A stretch of 64,000 nucleotides of DNA, from positions 1-64,000 of the forward strand of contig LGRX02035220.1 of NCBI GenBank assembly GCA_001247695.2, written 5' to 3'. Below the pieces are notes generated by a model. It was not told where the DNA came from and did no database searches. It saw only the letters and a list, made by a program, of their open reading frames with translations. Shown here one piece after another: positions 61,701-64,000 of this stretch. The DNA comes from Cymbomonas tetramitiformis. Taxonomy: Eukaryota > Chlorophyta > Pyramimonadophyceae > Pyramimonadales > Pyramimonadaceae. The position numbers and the translations under genes were made by a program. Within the stretch, counting starts at the first letter, position 1; each line of letters begins with the position of its first letter.

Positions 61701-64000
61701 GCAGCTGCACGAGATACGGCCGTTATCAGTGGCGCTGGCAGGGCAGGAAGTGCAGGCGGAGGCGCCCGCGCTGCTGATGGAACCGGCGGGGCACGCCGCG
61801 CAGTTGGCCTCAGAGGTGGACGCCGTCGTCGTCGAGAAGGTGCCGGCTGGGCAGCGCTCACACGCCGTTGCATCGAGCACCCCGGAGTAGTTGCCAGCCT
61901 GCGCCCCGGTGGCCCAGCGCCCCCACGTCGTTGTTAGCCGTCGCATGCACCACGCGCTGAGCTGAGGCGCGCCGCGTCACATGCACCACTCGCTGAGCTG
62001 AGACGCGCCGCGTCACGCCCCTCTGCAGGCCCTCGATGCAGTGTCCAAGTCCACCCCGAACGACCGGTTGCACCACCAAAGCGCATCGTCCCACGTCGGC
62101 ACGGCCACGCCGCACGGCGACTACCTAGGCTCGGCAGGGAATCGCGCGCTGCCACCTGGACAGCACAGAGGCAGCGAGTACTTCGGGGGGCAGAGACCGG
62201 AAGCCGCGCAGGAGGAGGGGCCCCACCACACAGGCGGTGCACGTGAAGGAGCTCCCGGACGCTTGCCGGAAGTACCCTCTGTCGCAGAGGCACCCTACTC
62301 GGCTCAGATCGCTCGAGTGCGCCGGGCAGGCGCTGCATGCCGTGGCCCCCTCCAGGCTGTACGTGTCCACGCCACACGCGCTGCAAACGTCCGCAGTGGT
62401 GCCCCCGGTGGTGGAGGAGCTGGTGCCGGCGCGGCATTTGGTGCAGGCCTCGGCGTCGCTGCCCTCCGAGAACTGCCCCGCCGGGCACGCCGGGCACGTG
62501 AAATCCACCGTCGCGGGGGAGCTGAGACCAGCCTCCTTGTCGCTCACGCCACCCCCCGCGACGCGGTAACGCCCCCGCGTGCAGGCGCAGGTCTGGTGCA
62601 GAGTGTCCTCCGCACCGTCAGGGCACGCGACGCACGCGCTGAAGCCGCTTCCGCTGATGTATCCGTCAGCGCACGGCACGCAGGCGTCCGCGGCGGCCTG
62701 GCCGGACAAGGTGTGGTACGTGCCCGCCGGGCATGGGGCGCAGCTCAGAGATCCGAGGGCGTCATTGTAGTGCCCGGGGTCGCACTGCACGCACCAGTTG
62801 GCCGCGTTCCCGGAGCCTCCCCGCGTCGTGCCGAGGGTACCGCGAGGGCATGGCGAGCACGTGCCGGGCTCCGGCACGCCAGAAAGGTACTCGCCGAGAT
62901 CACATTCCCGCACTGTGAGTGAGAACGCGCCCGAGATCGCCGAACCCTGCGCGACCCCATCCAGTCAGCGCCGCAGGTGTCACCCCTGCTGCACCAGGCC
63001 GTGTGCCTCTGGGCCGCAAGCAGATGCCACGTGTCACCCCTGCTGCACCAGGCCGTGTGCCTCTGGGCCGCAAGCAGAGGTCACGTGTCACCCCTGCTGC
63101 ACCAGGCCGTGTGCCTCTGGGCCGCAAGCAGATGCTACATGCGCTCCCCGCCGCAGCCAGCCTCAGAGATGTGCTAAACTGCCAGCGTGCTAGACCGGCC
63201 TCGGAACATGTTCTTGAGCTCGGTGAGAGAATATAAGAGTGAGAATTAGATACAGGGTTATATTCAGTGGTGAACGAGGGCACAGGGAAGGCAGCACCAG
63301 ATTCACCTTCACTTCAGAAACACACCATTCTCCGTGACTTGCGACCAGCGGCAGGGAGGCGCACACCGTGACGCCTTCGACTGCGGCTGCCACTCACTAG
63401 GTCAAGAGGAGGAGGCGTTTGGCGGATGCGGGTCGGGAGAGGGCGAAGGAAGAGGACAAAGGGATGCACCGAGGTGGCAGAGAGCACGTAGTCACGCTGC
63501 GCCCCATGGACCGCCAGGGAGCTGAAGGTGGCCACGCCTGTGTCCGCACCCACACTGCTCGCTGTGCCCCCAGTGTATGCAAAGTTGTAGCTGGACGAGT
63601 ACGTGGCGTCGCTGTATGCAACCTCCACGGAGCCCTCGAAGCCTCGGCGCACTGTCTGGTTGAATGCGTCCCGCACGCTCACGGTGAGCAAGGGGTCGAG
63701 CACCTCCCCGCTGTTGTGGCGCTCATAGGCCTGCTGGCTCACGCCTAGCATGAAGGGCCCCGTGGCCGCCACGTCGCCGTAGCCGCCGTTCGTCGCAGAG
63801 TTGCCAGACCAGTCTGCGCACCCCCAAGGCGCCGCGTACGCGGCGTGGCCGGCGGTGCCGTTCGGCAGCGGAAGGGGCTCCGAGGAGCCGGAGCAGTTCA
63901 CCGTCATGCCGTACATCTCCGCGCACGCCGTCGCGTTGCAGGCTAAGTTCCAGTACACCGCCCCTCCCCCGCCCTGCTCCGCCACGTTTCCTGTCATCGC
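43368..64000 (-). CDS. Giant multi-domain membrane protein gene, 3' part (runs off window end)
   Basis: About 20 exons were placed by open frame, GT/AG borders and phase; each is listed separately. N to C: a polymorphic-membrane-protein-like segment (GGGGAVYW) with Ig-like strands, a long Cys-rich block of GCC2/GCC3 (ephrin-receptor-like) repeats, several Ig/filamin-like modules, a second Cys-rich segment beside the membrane, then about eight to ten transmembrane helices ending at 43368. Proteins of this build in protists are predicted surface receptors or channel-like proteins; the role here is inferred. The 5' part lies beyond the window. Introns hold minisatellites and foldback repeats. 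Confidence 0.85.
43920..43990. repeat. ACT/GCT microsatellite
   Basis: Imperfect run of ACT, CCT and GCT triplets in the last intron of the giant gene. Confidence 0.85.
44131..44313 (-). CDS. Giant gene exon (transmembrane region)
   Basis: 61 codons: LVGPYRRHLYFWPCVDIFRR...LDIVFALLVSFTALL...HLRPFKK. Donor GTGCCT; phase 0 at both ends. It is among the best conserved-looking segments of the membrane domain. Confidence 0.85.
44527..44765. repeat. 23-bp minisatellite, ~10 copies (intron)
   Basis: Unit CACGAGGAGGAGCGCGCCGC plus GGT/GGC. It produces Arg/Glu-rich pseudo-ORFs on both strands. Confidence 0.9.
44785..44930 (-). CDS. Giant gene exon
   Basis: LKEGWRTQVLGQHGEMV...FLEADKSVALYFKM with donor GTGAGC at 44784, phase 0 into LVGPYRRH. 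The 5' border is approximate. Confidence 0.75.
45049..45118. repeat. Degenerate interstitial telomere-like repeats
   Basis: About nine CCCTAAA/CCCAATAAA-type units (for example AACCCTAAAACCC), the plant/green-algal telomere motif, inside an intron. Confidence 0.7.
45158..45310 (-). CDS. Giant gene exon
   Basis: 51 codons after acceptor AACCTTGCAG: GIPDTFYAMKPPQHIESWPSF...VTVPMIQ; donor GTGCAG. Confidence 0.65.
45510..45730 (-). CDS. Giant gene exon with acidic run
   Basis: NSEINIAGFHVAGSEDGPD, then a Glu-rich run (DEEEEAEEEELE) and FYTFHIERFGGDRIL; donor CTAG|GTAGGT. The acceptor is uncertain and the exit phase does not fit the next exon directly, so a short exon may be missing. Confidence 0.6.
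46083..46196. repeat. 25-bp minisatellite, ~5 copies (intron)
   Basis: Unit GCTGGATGGGAGCACGCGCC and variants. Confidence 0.88.
46300..46530 (-). CDS. Giant gene exon (transmembrane helix)
   Basis: VYWMFVLAAVLMLGYVLAWP, then a cytosolic segment with CHHSKLVICEKQ; acceptor GTCGCTGCAG and consensus donor GTAAGT. Enters in phase 1, matching the exon ending at 47189. Confidence 0.82.
46889..47030. repeat. ~27-bp minisatellite, ~6 copies (intron)
   Basis: Unit begins GATTGGCCAGGATGTACAGA with variants. Confidence 0.85.
47189..47279 (-). CDS. Giant gene exon (Cys-rich loop)
   Basis: AYFKAECEYGCEDKSAPHWL...QCYTG; acceptor GCGTTCAG, donor GTGGGT, 91 nt, phase 0 in and 1 out. Confidence 0.8.
47910..48080 (-). 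CDS. Giant gene exon (two transmembrane helices)
   Basis: AVLPGLIVGVAASVWVKASR and CGLYLMNFVHTGVAATMVSLF; 57 codons, acceptor TGGCTGCAG, donor GTGCGG. Confidence 0.82.
48707..48889 (-). CDS. Giant gene exon (transmembrane helices)
   Basis: VLGLFVFIFGDKVPAHLRDLL...FFRFISASCL...FYYEFVFK; 61 codons, acceptor TTTCGTCTCAG, donor GTGAAG, phase 0. Confidence 0.82.
49277..49717 (-). CDS. Giant gene exon (juxtamembrane Cys-rich plus first transmembrane helix)
   Basis: 147 codons. EGYWLAPQAQYCMGGECVL and CGGCLDGWESTPSGTCGKC are spaced Cys as in GCC2/GCC3 repeats. Then VGAWMQLLGLMLSLALIFGLA, the first membrane helix, and FVPRKDTGLKYDFNDDVHPV. Donor GTGTGC. Confidence 0.85.
50935..51189 (-). CDS. Giant gene exon (extracellular)
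   Basis: 85 codons, LSARGLQVYARE...GRVIITVAPTEDG...HCPSGFLLEALSYNAQ; acceptor GCTTGTCAG, donor GTACCG. Confidence 0.7.
51320..51500 (-). CDS. Giant gene exon (Ig-like strand pattern)
   Basis: GFADPMYVSTAETGTG, VYVLAYDAFSNLRSD; donor GTGAGA after CCG CG. The acceptor is approximate. AYDAFSNLR is the D-x-x-x-N-x-R signature of filamin/Ig-like modules. Confidence 0.7.
51896..52131 (-). CDS. Giant gene exon (filamin/Ig-like module)
   Basis: GDVFVAQLSGPIG...VEGNFTVTGTYTVEVLLGFEQV...LEVVPGAAAPEKC; GTYTVEVLL is the characteristic filamin-repeat F/G strand. Acceptor GATGCACAG. Confidence 0.75.
52502..52637 (-). CDS. Giant gene exon (Ig-like module)
   Basis: RTTFDILADTDVGTN...FFVLTVHARDAYGNLRLED; acceptor GGTCTTCAG, donor GTGCCT. 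Confidence 0.72.
52966..53266. repeat. Foldback element, ~90-bp arms (intron)
   Basis: 52966-53056 pairs with 53169-53266 (core GTCTTTACAAGGCTACTTGT and complement) across a ~110-nt centre. A second short inverted pair (TGACCACTTCAGTGG-type) lies outside at 52911 and 53301. Confidence 0.8.
53492..53644 (-). CDS. Giant gene exon (filamin/Ig-like module)
   Basis: 51 codons, VEAVNNLDGTYSITLPELTE, GTYEVLVYLGG, GFLIT; acceptor GGGGGCAG, donor GTGACC. Confidence 0.78.
54157..54285 (-). CDS. Giant gene exon (Ig-like module)
   Basis: 43 codons, VAAGESTEFHVVLYDEYKNR...FRNQLATDVED; acceptor CATGTGACAG, donor GTGAAC. It supplies the A-strand of a filamin-like module. Confidence 0.75.
54849..55070 (-). 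CDS. Giant gene exon (extracellular)
   Basis: 74 codons, AETLVNVTYNVVAQTMND...VVLDSVTSYSVPD; acceptor GGCTCCCAG, donor GTGCGC. Confidence 0.75.
55170..55290. repeat. 31-bp minisatellite, ~4 copies (intron)
   Basis: Unit contains GTGCGCACGTGCCGCGTGTC. Confidence 0.87.
55313..55509 (-). CDS. Giant gene exon (extracellular)
   Basis: GFMLYYNTVPPTVSGSMLL...ALTETLGVSEDLVVILSV...RRRRLQ; acceptor GGGGTCGCAG, donor GTACCA. The -TLGV-x-V- plus RRRRLQ ending is common in large algal surface proteins. Confidence 0.75.
55733..55991 (-). CDS. Giant gene exon (filamin/Ig-like module)
   Basis: VCGETILPADSALLQIEFRDW...SISCVFEDD...IIGTWSLRICVNGLEL; acceptor TGGCTGTCAG, donor GTATGA. Confidence 0.75.
56110..56410. 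repeat. ~34-bp minisatellite, ~9 copies (intron)
   Basis: Unit CATCTCATGCGTCACCCGCG plus CCGCTxxTCATCCC, with deletions in some copies. Confidence 0.88.
56573..57066 (-). CDS. Giant gene exon (filamin/Ig-like module)
   Basis: VYAIVTVAVCDVYGNRLTSG...MYNSGVYNMDVLVDGLPAGNSPVAL; borders approximate (possible donor GTGAGC at 56573). The D-x-YGNR and GVYNMDVLVDG strings match filamin-type repeats. Confidence 0.75.
57290..57665. repeat. ~75-bp minisatellite, ~5 copies (intron)
   Basis: Unit contains GAAGGAGCGCTCAGTGTTTC and CCAGCATCGGCGAG; copies differ by small deletions. Confidence 0.88.
57853..58418 (-). CDS. Giant gene exon (two Ig-like modules)
   Basis: EFRAVHTRSAGDAADVP, DVTYYTFSMRYLSAG, TTIRNLTIDVVAGPPVGP, LVLEVLTKDAHNNSLLVG, LENGRYSIARPI; acceptor CCTTTCGAG, donor GTGCTG. 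Confidence 0.78.
58780..58880. repeat. ~30-bp minisatellite, ~3-4 copies (intron)
   Basis: Unit contains CAGATCAGCCCATGGTTGTT. Confidence 0.8.
58940..59489. repeat. Large inverted repeat, ~215-230-bp arms (intron)
   Basis: ~58940-59152 pairs with ~59260-59489 at high identity around a ~105-nt centre. Each arm reads outward as MTKPLPAAFIAEYGEPAVWF...DGDSDGEEYLTPPPPP. It lies in the 1.75-kb intron between exons 60169 and 58418. Confidence 0.88.
59865..60030. repeat. ~32-bp minisatellite, ~5 copies (intron)
   Basis: Unit contains GTGCCACGTGGATCGCACAG. Confidence 0.87.
60169..60561 (-). CDS. Giant gene exon (filamin/Ig-like modules)
   Basis: 131 codons, WSEYGSGWYPAGYVVTLYAQ, GLYSFQLNHTVPGMYTVHVAV, FRVVLRDQFGNL; acceptor TATTGCCAG, donor GTAAGC. 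Confidence 0.82.
60833..60992 (-). CDS. Giant gene exon (GCC2/GCC3 Cys-rich repeats)
   Basis: GTYSADWDSSSCQLCPAGTY, CGLCPEGSFSSGGAAACTPC; acceptor GGACTGCAG, donor GTAGCA. Confidence 0.82.
61635..61898 (-). CDS. Giant gene exon (GCC2/GCC3 Cys-rich repeats)
   Basis: 88 codons, AGNYSGVLDATACERCPAGT, CAACPAGSISSAGASACTSC, ISCSCEPGTRRV; acceptor GGGGCGCAG, donor GTGCGT. Confidence 0.85.
61942..62021. repeat. ~40-bp tandem duplication (intron)
   Basis: Two copies containing GCTGAGCTGAGGCGCGCCGC or a close variant. Confidence 0.75.
62230..62912 (-). CDS. Giant gene exon (GCC2/GCC3 Cys-rich repeats)
   Basis: About five CxxCPxGxY/F units (CSPCPRGT, CAPCPAGTYHTLSG, CVPCADGYISGSG, CPACPAGQFSEGS, CSACGVDTYSLEG); acceptor CACTCACAG, donor GTGGTG. 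Disulfide-rich extracellular rod. Confidence 0.88.
62978..63135. repeat. 51-bp minisatellite, 3 copies (intron)
   Basis: Unit contains CACCCCTGCTGCACCAGGCC and GGGCCGCAAGCAGA. Confidence 0.9.
63470..64000 (-). CDS. Giant gene exon (Pmp-like repeat and Ig-like strand), continues past window
   Basis: NVAEQGGGGAVYWNLACN resembles a polymorphic-membrane-protein repeat (GGGGAxxx). Then MYGMTVNCSGSS, LLTVSVRDAFNQTVRRGFEG, GVATFSSLAVHGAQRDYVLS. Donor GTGCAT at 63469. Confidence 0.78.

Overview
This window reads as nuclear DNA of a green alga. The one compact housekeeping gene (27299-29083) is a plastid-targeted malate dehydrogenase split by five short GT-AG introns. Two further intron-rich genes are visible, and much of the rest is transposable-element debris. 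A prasinophyte-type chlorophyte such as Cymbomonas or Pyramimonas is my inference; nothing in the sequence names the species. A run of 20 N at 25462-25481 shows it is a draft scaffold.

Layout. (1) 1-8210, minus strand: the 5' part of an LTR retrotransposon, here called element A. It has a 409-bp 5' LTR, a tRNA-iMet-like primer-binding site, a long leader, two extra ORFs in one frame separated by a single UAG (the first with Sfi1-like repeats), a Gag with a zinc knuckle, and the start of Pol with a retropepsin. A slippery heptamer plus stem-loop sits exactly where Gag must shift -1 into Pol. (2) 8205-11894: a large Gag-like ORF of a second element (B), cut off by element A's LTR, which supplies its stop codon. 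(3) 13023-15686: an unknown acidic ORF interrupted by a 1.6-kb element whose long inverted arms each hold a tRNA-like sequence. (4) 16779-18407: a gag-only ORF. (5) 19027-25301: a Mutator-like transposase gene holding a gag-only LTR element (LTR-A), itself holding a smaller LTR element (LTR-B). Both insertions have 5-bp target duplications, and both disrupted frames are restored when the insertions are removed in thought. The 3' end of the transposase is repeated after the N gap.

(6) 27299-29083: chloroplast NAD-malate dehydrogenase. (7) 32401-37430, minus: a multi-exon type II membrane glycosyltransferase (GT4-like); seven consecutive 3' exons join in phase. (8) 38976-41961: two probable coiled-coil exons with dispersed repeats and a minisatellite between them. 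(9) 43368-64000, minus: the 3' part of a giant gene for a surface protein. It has polymorphic-membrane-protein-like and Ig/filamin-like domains, many Cys-rich GCC2/GCC3-type repeats, and a C-terminal multi-pass membrane domain. About 20 exons could be placed, and most long introns hold private GC-rich minisatellites or foldback repeats.

No rRNA, standard tRNA or CRISPR was found. The most unusual items are element A's gene layout and recoding signal, the three-level nested insertion, and the tRNA-like sequences in the inverted-repeat element.
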